A stretch of DNA of 64,000 nucleotides, taken from assembly GCA_052115395.1 (NCBI GenBank), contig JBFRGO010000002.1; one strand, given 5' to 3'. The DNA comes from Noviluteimonas sp052115395 (GTDB lineage: Bacteria > Pseudomonadota > Gammaproteobacteria > Xanthomonadales > Xanthomonadaceae). Shown here one piece after another: positions 53,220 through 61,605 of the stretch. Below the pieces are notes generated by a model. The model ran no database searches, was not told the origin of the DNA, and saw nothing but the letters and a program-made list of their open reading frames with translations. Both the position numbers and the translations under genes were made by a program. The stretch's first letter is position 1. Each line of letters opens with the position of its first letter.

Positions 53220-54158
53220 TTACAGCGCCTGCTGCAATTCCGGCAGCAGCTTGAACAGATCGCCGACCAGGCCGATGTCGGCGATCTCGAAGATCGGTGC
53301 TTCGGGATCCTTGTTGATCGCCACGATCGTGCCCGCGTCCTTGATGCCCGTCAGGTGCTGGATCGCGCCGCTGATGCCGACGGCGACGTACAACTCCGGC
53401 GAGATGATCTTGCCGGTCTGGCCCACCTGCATTTCGTTCGACACGTAGCCGGCATCGACGGCCGCGCGCGAGGCGCCGACCGCGGCGCCGAGCTTGTCGG
53501 CGAGTTCGTAGACGATCTTGAAGTTCTCGGCCGAACCCACGCCGCGGCCACCGGACACGACGCGGCGCGCACTCTGCAGGTCGGGGCGATCGGACTTGCC
53601 GGCGGCCAGACCCTGGAAACGCGTGTGCGTCGGCAAGCTCGCGTCGGTGCTCGTGGATTCGACGGCGGCGTTGCCGTCGCGCGCGACTTCCGGCCACGAA
53701 GCCGTGCGCACGGTCGCGACCACCGGGCGACCTTGCGGCGCTTCGACGGTGACGATCGCGTTGCCCGCGTAGATCGGGCGCTTGAACGTGTGCGTGCCTT
53801 CGACGGCCATGACGTCGGACACCTGCGACACGCCGAGCAGCGCGGCGACGCACGGCATCAGGTCCTTGCCGAAGGTGGTGCTGGGGCCGAACACATGCGT
53901 GTAACCGGCGGCGAGCTTCGCGACCTGCGGCGCCTGCACCTGCGCGATCGCATTGGCGTTGGCGGCATCGGCAACGTCGAGCACGCGCGCGACGCCCTGC
54001 AGCTTCGCCGCTTGCGCTGCGACCGCGGCCGGATCGGCGGCGAGCACGAGCACGTCGATGGAGTCGGGATTCAGCGCCTTTGCCGCGGACACGCACTTGG
54101 CGGTCGCCGCATTGAGCTTGCCGTCGAGGTGTTCGGCAACGATCAGGACCTTGGACAT
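53220..54158 (-). CDS. etfA: Electron transfer flavoprotein alpha subunit
   Basis: A 312-residue FAD-binding subunit. The FAD domain carries RRVVSGGRGVGSAENFKIV, GQTGKIISPELYVAVGISGAIQHL and INKDPEAPIFEIADIGLVGD, the family signature. It accepts electrons from acyl-CoA and other dehydrogenases and passes them to ETF:ubiquinone oxidoreductase, encoded at 61606. The start overlaps the etfB stop by one base (TGATG). Confidence 0.97.
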   Translation of the reverse strand: MSKVLIVAEHLDGKLNAATAKCVSAAKALNPDSIDVLVLAADPAAVAAQAAKLQGVARVLDVADAANANAIAQVQAPQVAKLAAGYTHVFGPSTTFGKDLMPCVAALLGVSQVSDVMAVEGTHTFKRPIYAGNAIVTVEAPQGRPVVATVRTASWPEVARDGNAAVESTSTDASLPTHTRFQGLAAGKSDRPDLQSARRVVSGGRGVGSAENFKIVYELADKLGAAVGASRAAVDAGYVSNEMQVGQTGKIISPELYVAVGISGAIQHLTGIKDAGTIVAINKDPEAPIFEIADIGLVGDLFKLLPELQQAL

Positions 54159-54904
54159 CAGAGCAACCCCTTCGCTTTCAGTGCGGCGACCAGTTCGGCC
54201 GCGTCCTTCACCATCACGCCCTTGCTGCGCTTGGCAGGCGGCGCGTAGTGCGTGGTCTTGAGTTCATCGCCCGCATCGACGCCGAGGTCGGCCAGCGGGA
54301 TCGACTCCATCGGCTTGCTCTTGGCCTTCATGATGTCGGGCAGCTTGATGAAGCGCGGCTCGTTGAGGCGCAGGTCCGTGGTGACCACCGCTGGCAGGTC
54401 GACTTCCAGCGTTTCCAGGCCCGCGTCGACTTCGCGCACGACCGTGGCCTTGCCGCCGGCGACGTCGAGCTTGGAGGCGAAGGTCGCCTGCGGGCGGCCC
54501 CACAGCGTGGCGAGCATCTGGCCGGTCTGGTTGGCGTCGTCGTCGATGGCCTGCTTGCCGAGGATGACGAGGTCCGGCTGTTCCTTCTCGACGAGCTTGA
54601 GCAGCACGCGCGCGGCCGTGAGCGGGGCGATGGCGCCGTCGGCGACCACGTGGATCGCACGGTTGGCGCCCATTGCCAGGCCGTTGCGCAGGTGGGCTTG
54701 GGCGTCGGCAGGGGCGATGGTGGCGACGATCACTTCGGTCGCGATGCCCTTGTCGCGCAGGCGCAGGGCTTCCTCGAGCGCGATCTCATCGAAAGGGTTG
54801 GCCGAGAGCTTGACGCCGTCGGTGACCACGCCCGAGCCGTCGGGTTTGACCTGGATGCGGACGTTGTAGTCCACCACGCGCTTGTAGCCGACGAGGATCT
54901 TCAT
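54158..54904 (-). CDS. etfB: Electron transfer flavoprotein beta subunit
   Basis: 248 residues. KILVGYKRVVDYNVRIQVKPDG, NPFDEIALEEALRLRD, DLVILGKQAIDDDANQTGQ and the recognition-loop segment VDAGLETLEVDLPAVVTTDLRLNEPR are typical. It binds AMP and docks dehydrogenases. Divergent from scoA with an 86-bp gap; a TAGAAT box for scoA lies there. Confidence 0.97.
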   Translation of the reverse strand: MKILVGYKRVVDYNVRIQVKPDGSGVVTDGVKLSANPFDEIALEEALRLRDKGIATEVIVATIAPADAQAHLRNGLAMGANRAIHVVADGAIAPLTAARVLLKLVEKEQPDLVILGKQAIDDDANQTGQMLATLWGRPQATFASKLDVAGGKATVVREVDAGLETLEVDLPAVVTTDLRLNEPRFIKLPDIMKAKSKPMESIPLADLGVDAGDELKTTHYAPPAKRSKGVMVKDAAELVAALKAKGLL

Positions 54905-54990
54905 GAGGGGGCGGGCATCCGGTAAACGAAGCGGACCGCGATTTTAGCCCGGCCGGCGCTAGAATCCATGCTCTTTGCATCGGAGGTTCC

Positions 54991-55701
54991 ATGGCCGGCA
55001 ACAAGCTATTCCCGGACGCGGCCACGGCCCTGGCCGGCCTCGTGGCCGACGGACAGACGCTCGCGGTCGGTGGTTTCGGCCTGTGCGGCATCCCCGAGGC
55101 GCTCATCGCCGCTTTGCGCGACACCGGCGTGAAGGGCCTGACGGTCATTTCCAACAACGCCGGCGTCGATGGCTTCGGCCTGGGCCAGCTGCTCGCGACC
55201 CGTCAGATCCGCAAGATGATTTCGTCCTACGTGGGCGAGAACAAGGAATTCGAACGCCAGTATCTGTCCGGCGAACTGGAACTGGAGTTCAACCCGCAGG
55301 GCACGCTCGCCGAGCGCCTGCGCGCGGGCGGCGCCGGCATCCCGGCGTTCTTCACGCGTACAGGCTTCGGCACGATCGTCGCCGACGGCAAGGAAACGCG
55401 CGAGTTCGACGGCCACGACTACGTGCTCGAAACCGCGCTGCACGCCGACGTCTCGCTGGTGAAAGCCTGGAAGGCCGACAAGGCCGGCAACCTGGTATTC
55501 CGCAAGACCGCGCGCAATTTCAATCCGGCGTGCGCGATGGCCGGCAAGACGACGGTCGTCGAAGTGGAGCAGTTGGTCGAGGTCGGACAGATCGATCCCG
55601 ACCAGGTGCACCTGCCCGGCATCTACGTCGACCGCATCGTCGTCAATGCGACGCCCGAAAAGCGCATCGAACAGCGCACCGTCCGCCAGGGAGGCGTGTA
55701 A
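54991..55701 (+). CDS. scoA: 3-oxoacid CoA-transferase subunit A
   Basis: A 236-residue CoA-transferase alpha subunit. GGFGLCGIPEALI is the CoA-binding loop, with VISNNAGVDGFGLGQLL and GFGTIVADGKETREFDG. With subunit B it moves CoA from succinyl-CoA to acetoacetate or another 3-oxoacid. Ribosome site GGAGG. Its stop overlaps scoB (TAATG). Substrate range cannot be told; acetate CoA-transferase (AtoD-like) is the main alternative. Confidence 0.93.
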   Translation: MAGNKLFPDAATALAGLVADGQTLAVGGFGLCGIPEALIAALRDTGVKGLTVISNNAGVDGFGLGQLLATRQIRKMISSYVGENKEFERQYLSGELELEFNPQGTLAERLRAGGAGIPAFFTRTGFGTIVADGKETREFDGHDYVLETALHADVSLVKAWKADKAGNLVFRKTARNFNPACAMAGKTTVVEVEQLVEVGQIDPDQVHLPGIYVDRIVVNATPEKRIEQRTVRQGGV

Positions 55702-56330
55702 TGGCCTGGACCCGCGATGAGATGGCGCAACGCGCCGCACAGGAACTCACCGACGGCGCGTACGTCAACCTCGGCATCGGCTTGCCGACGCTGGTGGCCA
55801 ACTACATTCCCGACGGCATGGACGTGTGGTTGCAGTCGGAAAATGGATTGCTCGGCATCGGTCCCTTCCCGACGGATGCGGAAGTCGACGCCGACCTGAT
55901 CAACGCCGGCAAGCAGACGGTCACCGCGCGCGACGGCGCGAGTTATTTCGGCAGCCACGATTCCTTCGCGATGATCCGCGGCGGGCACATCGACCTGGCC
56001 ATCCTCGGCGCGATGCAAGTCACCGACCAGGGCGATCTGGCGAACTGGATGGTGCCCGGCAAGATGGTCAAGGGCATGGGCGGCGCGATGGACCTGGTCG
56101 CCGGCGTCAAGCGCGTGGTCGTGCTGATGGAACACACCGCGAAGAACGGCGAACACAAGCTGCTCTCACAATGCACGCTGCCCTTGACCGGCGTGGGCGT
56201 GGTGAATCGCGTGATCACCGACCTGGCGGTCCTCGACGTCACCCCCGACGGCCTGAAGCTGGTCGAACTCGCGCCCGGCGTGACGCAGGCCGAACTGGCC
56301 GAAAAGACGGGCGTCCCCGTTCTGGCCTGA
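55701..56330 (+). CDS. scoB: 3-oxoacid CoA-transferase subunit B
   Basis: A 209-residue beta subunit. The catalytic Glu is in QSENGLLGIGPFP; YVNLGIGLPTLVANYIP and GGHIDLAILGAMQVTDQGDLANWMVPGKMVKGMGGAMDLV are hallmark segments. It pairs with scoA in ketoacid use, near etfBA and ETF-QO. No terminator hairpin is obvious after it. Confidence 0.95.
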   Translation: MAWTRDEMAQRAAQELTDGAYVNLGIGLPTLVANYIPDGMDVWLQSENGLLGIGPFPTDAEVDADLINAGKQTVTARDGASYFGSHDSFAMIRGGHIDLAILGAMQVTDQGDLANWMVPGKMVKGMGGAMDLVAGVKRVVVLMEHTAKNGEHKLLSQCTLPLTGVGVVNRVITDLAVLDVTPDGLKLVELAPGVTQAELAEKTGVPVLA

Positions 56331-56582
56331 TGGCGGATGCTGGCGTGTCCGGGCGGGGAGTGACCAAAAACGGTCGCTGCCTGAACCGGATGCGTCACTT
56401 CCGGTAACCCAAGTGCAACGGCGTGCGAACTGCACGCCAAATGTGATGACTTTCGGCTTGCGCCCGACCCCGCAACGGGATAATTGTTGAGCCAGCGGGG
56501 CCAGGATGTCCCGCGCGCGCTGCATCAGGGGGCCGTCTCCCACGGTTCGCGGCGGTACATCACTTCAACGGGAACCATTCGA

Positions 56583-58955
56583 ATGCGCCTTCCTTTGCTC
56601 CTCGCCAGCGCGCTTGCCCTGGCGGCCTGCACCGCACACGACACGCCTTCCAGCGGCAATGGATCGCCAGGACAAGGCACCGCCGCGGCTTCCGCGACGC
56701 GCGCGCCCTCGGGCCTGCGCGACCATCGCGCGCGCGCCATCGCCGGCCTGCCGGACCGCGGGCAATTGCTCGCCTACACCGCCGGCGCGCCGGTCACCCG
56801 CAGCGCCTACACCTGGCACGACATCGCGCTGAGCGAAGCGCACGCGATGAACGCCATCGCGACGGGCACGCTCGACGTACCGGCGCCCGATGGTTCGACC
56901 ATCGTGCTGAAGTACGACCACGCCATCGACCATGGCGACGGCAACTGGACCTGGGTCGGCCGCCCCGCGGGCGCCAGGCCCGGCACCGAGGCGATCATCA
57001 CCTTCGGTCCGAAGGCCGTGTTCGGCACCGTGCCTTACGGCCGCAAGCCTTCGCTGCGCATTTCCTCGGCGCAGGGCCGCACGTTCCTGATGGAAACCGA
57101 TCCGCTGAAGCTGGCGCGCCTGCACAACGATCCGCGCCGGCCGAAGGGCCCCGATGCCGTGCTGCCTCCGTCGATCCTCGCCGGCGCGCGCGCCAAGGTG
57201 CTCGAGCGCGCCGCCGCGCAACCGAAGGCGCAGACGCTGGTCGCCGCAAACGCGGTCCCCGAATCGAACACCGTCGATGTCGTGCTCGGTTACACCAACA
57301 CGTTCGCCTCGCGCCTGGGTGGCACGTCGCAGGCGAACACGCGCCTGACCTTCCTCGTCGCGGTCGCCAACCAGGCCTTCGTCAACAGCCAGATCAACGG
57401 CCGGCTGCGTTTGGTCGGCACCGTCCCGGTGAACTATCCGGACGCGACCGACAACGAAGCCGCGTTGCGCGAACTCACCGGCGTGACCTGTACCGAGTTG
57501 CCCAACGGCAGCCTGGACTGCAACGACGCGCCGGTCCCGGCCGCGCTCCAGCCGCTCACCAACGCGCGCGAAACCTTGCACGCCGACCTCGTGTCGCTGG
57601 TGCGCAACTTCAGCGAGTCGAACAACAGTTGCGGCATCGCGTGGCTCGTGGGCGGCGGCGAAACGCCGATCACGCAAAGCGATGCCAGTGCGGCCTTCTC
57701 GGTGGTCAGCGATTCCAACGGCAACGGCGATGATGGCGAGACTCCCTTCCCCGACAACGGGTGGGTCTGCCGCAACGAAACCCTGGCGCACGAACTCGGC
57801 CACAACATGGGCTCGGCGCACGATGCGACCACCTCCGCGGGCGACGACGGCACGCTGACGATCGACGAGCACGGGCGTTATCCGTACTCGTTCGGCTACA
57901 AGACCAGCGCGGGCAACTTCTTCACGATCATGGCCTACGAAGACGATGGCCAGGTGGCCTACCGCGTCTTCTCCAACCCCCGCATCAACTACTGCGGCAC
58001 GATGGCGTGCGGCACGGCGGACGCGGACAACGCACAAAGCCTGTCCAACACGATTCCGGTCATCGCGTCGTTCTACGCCTCGCTCACGCCCAGCGCGCGC
58101 CCGCCGCGTTCGGACTTCAACGGCGACGGCAAGGCCGACCTCCTTTGGCACAACGCGACCTCCGGCGCGAACGTGCTGTGGTACGACACGATGGGCGTCT
58201 CGACTCTCGGCGTGGCCGGCACCGCAAGCCCGTGGGTCCTGGCGGGCATCGGCGATGTCGACGGCGATGGCCAGGGCGACATCGTGTGGCGCAACAACAC
58301 CACGGGTAGCAACGTGATCTGGCGTTCGGGCCGCAACACCACGCCGCGCGCGATGACGGCCGTGGCGCCGGGCTGGAACATCGCGGCGGTCGGCGATTTC
58401 GACGGCGACGGCCACGCCGACGTGTGGTGGCGCCATCCGGCGACGGGCGGCAACCAGTTGTGGCGTTCGGCCGATTCGTCGACGCGCGCGACGGTGACCT
58501 CGGCCGGTACGCCGTGGACGATCGTGGCAGTGGCCGACTTCAACGGCGACGGCAGCGACGACCTGCTGTGGCGCAACACCTCGACCAACGCCTTGCTGAT
58601 CTGGCGCTCGGGCAATTCGGCGACGACCACCGCGGTGACGGCGACGACCGCCGCATGGCTGGTCGCCGGCGCGGGCGACTTCGACGGCGACGGCAAGGCC
58701 GACATCCTGCTGCGCAACACCACCACCGGTGCGAACGAAGCCTGGCGTTCGGGCAATTCGGCCACCAAGCTCGCGGTGACCGCGGTGGCCAATCCCTGGG
58801 TGGCCGCGGGCGTGGCCGACGTCAACGGCGACGGCAAGTCGGACATCCTCTGGCGCAACACCGATTCGGGCGCCAACCGCGTGTGGTTGTCGGGCAACTC
58901 GGCGACGCTGCAATCGATCAAGGCCGTCGCGCCTGCGTTCGACGCGGGAACCTGA
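56583..58955 (+). CDS. Secreted reprolysin-like zinc metallopeptidase, lipoprotein, with FG-GAP/VCBS repeats
   Basis: 790 residues. Signal peptide with lipobox ALAAC. Residues about 60-190 form a propeptide-like domain (GNWTWVGRP, GPKAVFGTVPYG). The catalytic domain has HELGHNMGSAHD (H403, E404, H407, H413) and the turn FFTIMAYED, as in metzincins. From about residue 500, six repeats with Ca2+-binding loops such as DFNGDGKADLLW and DVDGDGQGDIVW form a likely beta-propeller. A second gene of the same build follows. An upstream GATAAT box is present. Lysobacter-type predators secrete many proteases; a role in lysis or feeding is inference. Confidence 0.88.
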   Translation: MRLPLLLASALALAACTAHDTPSSGNGSPGQGTAAASATRAPSGLRDHRARAIAGLPDRGQLLAYTAGAPVTRSAYTWHDIALSEAHAMNAIATGTLDVPAPDGSTIVLKYDHAIDHGDGNWTWVGRPAGARPGTEAIITFGPKAVFGTVPYGRKPSLRISSAQGRTFLMETDPLKLARLHNDPRRPKGPDAVLPPSILAGARAKVLERAAAQPKAQTLVAANAVPESNTVDVVLGYTNTFASRLGGTSQANTRLTFLVAVANQAFVNSQINGRLRLVGTVPVNYPDATDNEAALRELTGVTCTELPNGSLDCNDAPVPAALQPLTNARETLHADLVSLVRNFSESNNSCGIAWLVGGGETPITQSDASAAFSVVSDSNGNGDDGETPFPDNGWVCRNETLAHELGHNMGSAHDATTSAGDDGTLTIDEHGRYPYSFGYKTSAGNFFTIMAYEDDGQVAYRVFSNPRINYCGTMACGTADADNAQSLSNTIPVIASFYASLTPSARPPRSDFNGDGKADLLWHNATSGANVLWYDTMGVSTLGVAGTASPWVLAGIGDVDGDGQGDIVWRNNTTGSNVIWRSGRNTTPRAMTAVAPGWNIAAVGDFDGDGHADVWWRHPATGGNQLWRSADSSTRATVTSAGTPWTIVAVADFNGDGSDDLLWRNTSTNALLIWRSGNSATTTAVTATTAAWLVAGAGDFDGDGKADILLRNTTTGANEAWRSGNSATKLAVTAVANPWVAAGVADVNGDGKSDILWRNTDSGANRVWLSGNSATLQSIKAVAPAFDAGT

Positions 58956-58987
58956 CGCAATACTTCAACGACGTTCGCAAGATCATC

Positions 58988-59022
58988 ACGCCCCGCGCAG
59001 CGATGCGCGGGGCGTTTTGTTT
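58988..59022 (+). terminator. Intrinsic terminator between the two metallopeptidase genes
   Basis: ACGCCCCGCGCA / TGCGCGGGGCGT with a GCGA loop (58988-59015), followed by TTTGTTT. The two paralogues are therefore likely separate transcripts. Confidence 0.88.
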
Positions 59023-59041
59023 GCGAGGAGTGAATTCGCGG

Positions 59042-59113
59042 CCCGCCTGCAGGATTGGTCGTCACATGGCGTGGATGAACTCTGCCTTATCAAGGCACCT
59101 CCTTAGGCGGGGG
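59042..59113 (+). promoter_or_regulatory. Structured 5' leader of the second metallopeptidase gene
   Basis: CCCGCCTGCAGG (from 59042) can pair with CCTTAGGCGGG (ending 59111) and encloses a small hairpin TGCCTT-ATC-AAGGCA. The stem ends about 10 nt before the ATG. It does not match a riboswitch class I know. Confidence 0.35.
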
Positions 59114-59121
59114 ATCCCCAC

Positions 59122-61545
59122 ATGCGTAACTTGCTGGCGACTGCGATTGCCTGCGGTCTGCTCGCTGCCTGTTCGGGCAGCGGCGACACACAGACTTCTG
59201 TTTCTACTTCTTCCACGGGAGCGCACGAATCGGGCGCTGCGGATGCGCGCTACGTCGCGCGGACCACGTCCTCCGTCGCTGCGTATCCCGATCACGGCGC
59301 GTTGTTCGCGTATTCGTCCAAGCCGGTCGCGCGCGGCGCCACGGTGTGGCGCGACGTGCAGATCAGCGAAGCGCACGCGATGCGCGCGGCGGCCACCGGC
59401 GGCGCGCTGACGATTCCCGCGCCCGACGGCACGCAGATGAAAGTGCAATACGTCGGACGTGTCGAACACGAAGACGGCAACTGGACGTGGGTGGGCCGCG
59501 CGCAGGGTGCGAACCCCGGCAGCGAAACCATCCTGACCTTCGGCCCCAACGCGGTGTTCGGTTCGATTCCGTACAAGAACGGCGAACCGCTGCAGATCTC
59601 GACGGTGCAGGGACGCACCTTCATGGTCGAAACCGACAACAAGAAAGTCGCGGCCGTCGGCATCAAGGAACTGCCGGACGCCGACATGATCTCGATGCCG
59701 CGCGAAGCCGCCACGTTCGCCAAGAGCATGATGCCGCGCGTGTCCGCCTCGATGAAGCAGGCCGGCGCGCCGATGTCGTTCACGCTCACCGCGCAGGGCG
59801 GCGCGATGACCACGACCACGATCGACATCCTCGTGGGTTACACCGTCGGCTTCGCCACGCGCCTGGGCTCGACCTCGGCCGCGGTGACGCGCCTGCGCAA
59901 CCTGGTCGACACCACCAACGAAGCCTTCGCCAACAGCCAGATCGCGGGCAAGCTGCGCATGGTGCAGGCGATCCAGGTCGACTATCCGGATGCGACGAGC
60001 AACCGCGACACCTTGTTCGAACTCACCGGCGTGGCGTGCACCAACCGCGCCAACACCGGCGAGTTGCCGGACGGCGGCGTGAGTTGCGCATCGACCGCGC
60101 GTCCGGGTCCGCTCGAGACGCTGGCGGTGGCGCGCGAACAATTCGGCGCCGACCTGGTCACGCTGGTGCGCGCGTTCAACAATCCCGAGAACGGCAGCTG
60201 CGGCGTGGGCTGGAAGCTCGGTGGCAGCCAGACCGCGATCAGCGCGGCGAGCGCCGCGTTCGGTTATTCGGTCGTGAGCGACTCCAGCGGCAACGTGTTC
60301 ACCGACGACGGCGCCAATTGCCGCAACGACAACCTCGCGCACGAAGTCGGCCACAACCTCGGCATGCAGCACGATGCGGAAACCGCGCAGGGCGCCGACG
60401 ACACCAACACCGACGGCAACCTGCTCGATCCGGAAGAGTACGGCCGTTTCGCCGATTCGTTCGGTTACAACGCACCGGACACGGCGGGCAACTTCTTCGA
60501 CACGATGGCCACCCGTCGTCCGGCGAAGGCGCCGATGCTGATCTATTCCAACCCGGCCATCACCACGTGCAACGGCTTCGCCTGCGGCGTGGACGGCGCG
60601 GCGAACACCGCGCGCGGCATGAACCTGACGATCCCGCAGATCGCCGCGTTCCGCGCCGGCCTGGTGCCGATCGTCGGCGTGTTCCAGCGCGGCGACTTCG
60701 ACGGCGACGGCGTGGCCGACCTGTTGTGGCGCAACACCGGCACGGGCGCGAACACGATCTGGAAGTCGGCGCGTTCGACCACCCTGCAGGCGGTGACCTC
60801 GGTGAACCCGGCGTTCTTCGTCGCGCGCACCGCGGACTTCAACGGCGACGGCAAGAACGACATCATCTGGCGCAACCGCACCAGCGGCCAGAACGTGATG
60901 TGGCGCGGCGGTCTGTCGACGCAGGCCACGTTGCTCAGCTCGCCGCCGGCACCGTGGGAGATCGTCGGCGCGGGCGACTTCGATGGCGACGGCAAGGACG
61001 ACCTGCTGTGGCGCAACGGCGGCACCGGCGTGAACGTGATCTGGAAGTCGGGCCTGAACACCACGCCGCAGGCGGTCGCGACGCTGGCCGACCAGAACTG
61101 GGTGGTCGGCGCGGTCGCCGATTTCAACGGCGACGGCAAGGCCGACATCTTCTGGCGCAACGGCACGACCAACGCCAACGTCATCTGGCTCTCGGCGAAG
61201 AACACCACGCCGCAGACGGTCACCGCTTCGGCGCAAGTGTGGACCGTGGTCGGTGCCGGCGACTTCAACGGCGACGGCAAGGCCGACATCCTGTGGCGCA
61301 ATTACTTCACCGGCCAGAACGTGATCTGGCGTTCGGGCGTGTCCTCCACGCCGCAGGCCGTGGCCACCGTGGGCGCACTGGCCTTCGTGCCGGTCGCCAT
61401 CGGCGACTTCGACCACGACGGCAAGGACGACCTGATGTGGCGCAACGTGTCCAACGGCCAGAACGTCATCTGGAAGTCGGCCAACAGCGCCACGACGATG
61501 CCGGTGACCACCAACGCATCGCCGACCTGGTTGCAGGCGGGCTGA
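59122..61545 (+). CDS. Second reprolysin-like metallopeptidase lipoprotein with FG-GAP/VCBS repeats
   Basis: 807 residues, paralogue of the gene at 56583. Lipobox LLAAC, then a propeptide region with NWTWVGRAQGANPGSE. Zinc site HEVGHNLGMQHD (H407, H411, H417), turn FFDTMATRR in place of IMAY. Six C-terminal repeats (DFDGDGVADLLW, DFNGDGKNDIIW and others) form a likely beta-propeller with Ca2+ loops. Catalytic residues are complete. The pair arose by tandem duplication and has diverged in the linkers. Probably outer-surface anchored or released after processing. Confidence 0.88.
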   Translation: MRNLLATAIACGLLAACSGSGDTQTSVSTSSTGAHESGAADARYVARTTSSVAAYPDHGALFAYSSKPVARGATVWRDVQISEAHAMRAAATGGALTIPAPDGTQMKVQYVGRVEHEDGNWTWVGRAQGANPGSETILTFGPNAVFGSIPYKNGEPLQISTVQGRTFMVETDNKKVAAVGIKELPDADMISMPREAATFAKSMMPRVSASMKQAGAPMSFTLTAQGGAMTTTTIDILVGYTVGFATRLGSTSAAVTRLRNLVDTTNEAFANSQIAGKLRMVQAIQVDYPDATSNRDTLFELTGVACTNRANTGELPDGGVSCASTARPGPLETLAVAREQFGADLVTLVRAFNNPENGSCGVGWKLGGSQTAISAASAAFGYSVVSDSSGNVFTDDGANCRNDNLAHEVGHNLGMQHDAETAQGADDTNTDGNLLDPEEYGRFADSFGYNAPDTAGNFFDTMATRRPAKAPMLIYSNPAITTCNGFACGVDGAANTARGMNLTIPQIAAFRAGLVPIVGVFQRGDFDGDGVADLLWRNTGTGANTIWKSARSTTLQAVTSVNPAFFVARTADFNGDGKNDIIWRNRTSGQNVMWRGGLSTQATLLSSPPAPWEIVGAGDFDGDGKDDLLWRNGGTGVNVIWKSGLNTTPQAVATLADQNWVVGAVADFNGDGKADIFWRNGTTNANVIWLSAKNTTPQTVTASAQVWTVVGAGDFNGDGKADILWRNYFTGQNVIWRSGVSSTPQAVATVGALAFVPVAIGDFDHDGKDDLMWRNVSNGQNVIWKSANSATTMPVTTNASPTWLQAG

Positions 61546-61565
61546 GCCACCAACGCAAGGACGCA

Positions 61566-61599
61566 AAAAAACCCGGGCGCGCAGGCGCCCGGGTTTTTT
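61566..61599. terminator. Bidirectional intrinsic terminator after the metallopeptidase and ETF-QO genes
   Basis: AAAAAACCCGGGCGC / GCGCCCGGGTTTTTT, a perfect 15-bp stem with a GCAG loop and A/T-runs on both sides, between two converging genes. Confidence 0.93.
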
Positions 61600-61605
61600 G
61601 TTGCC

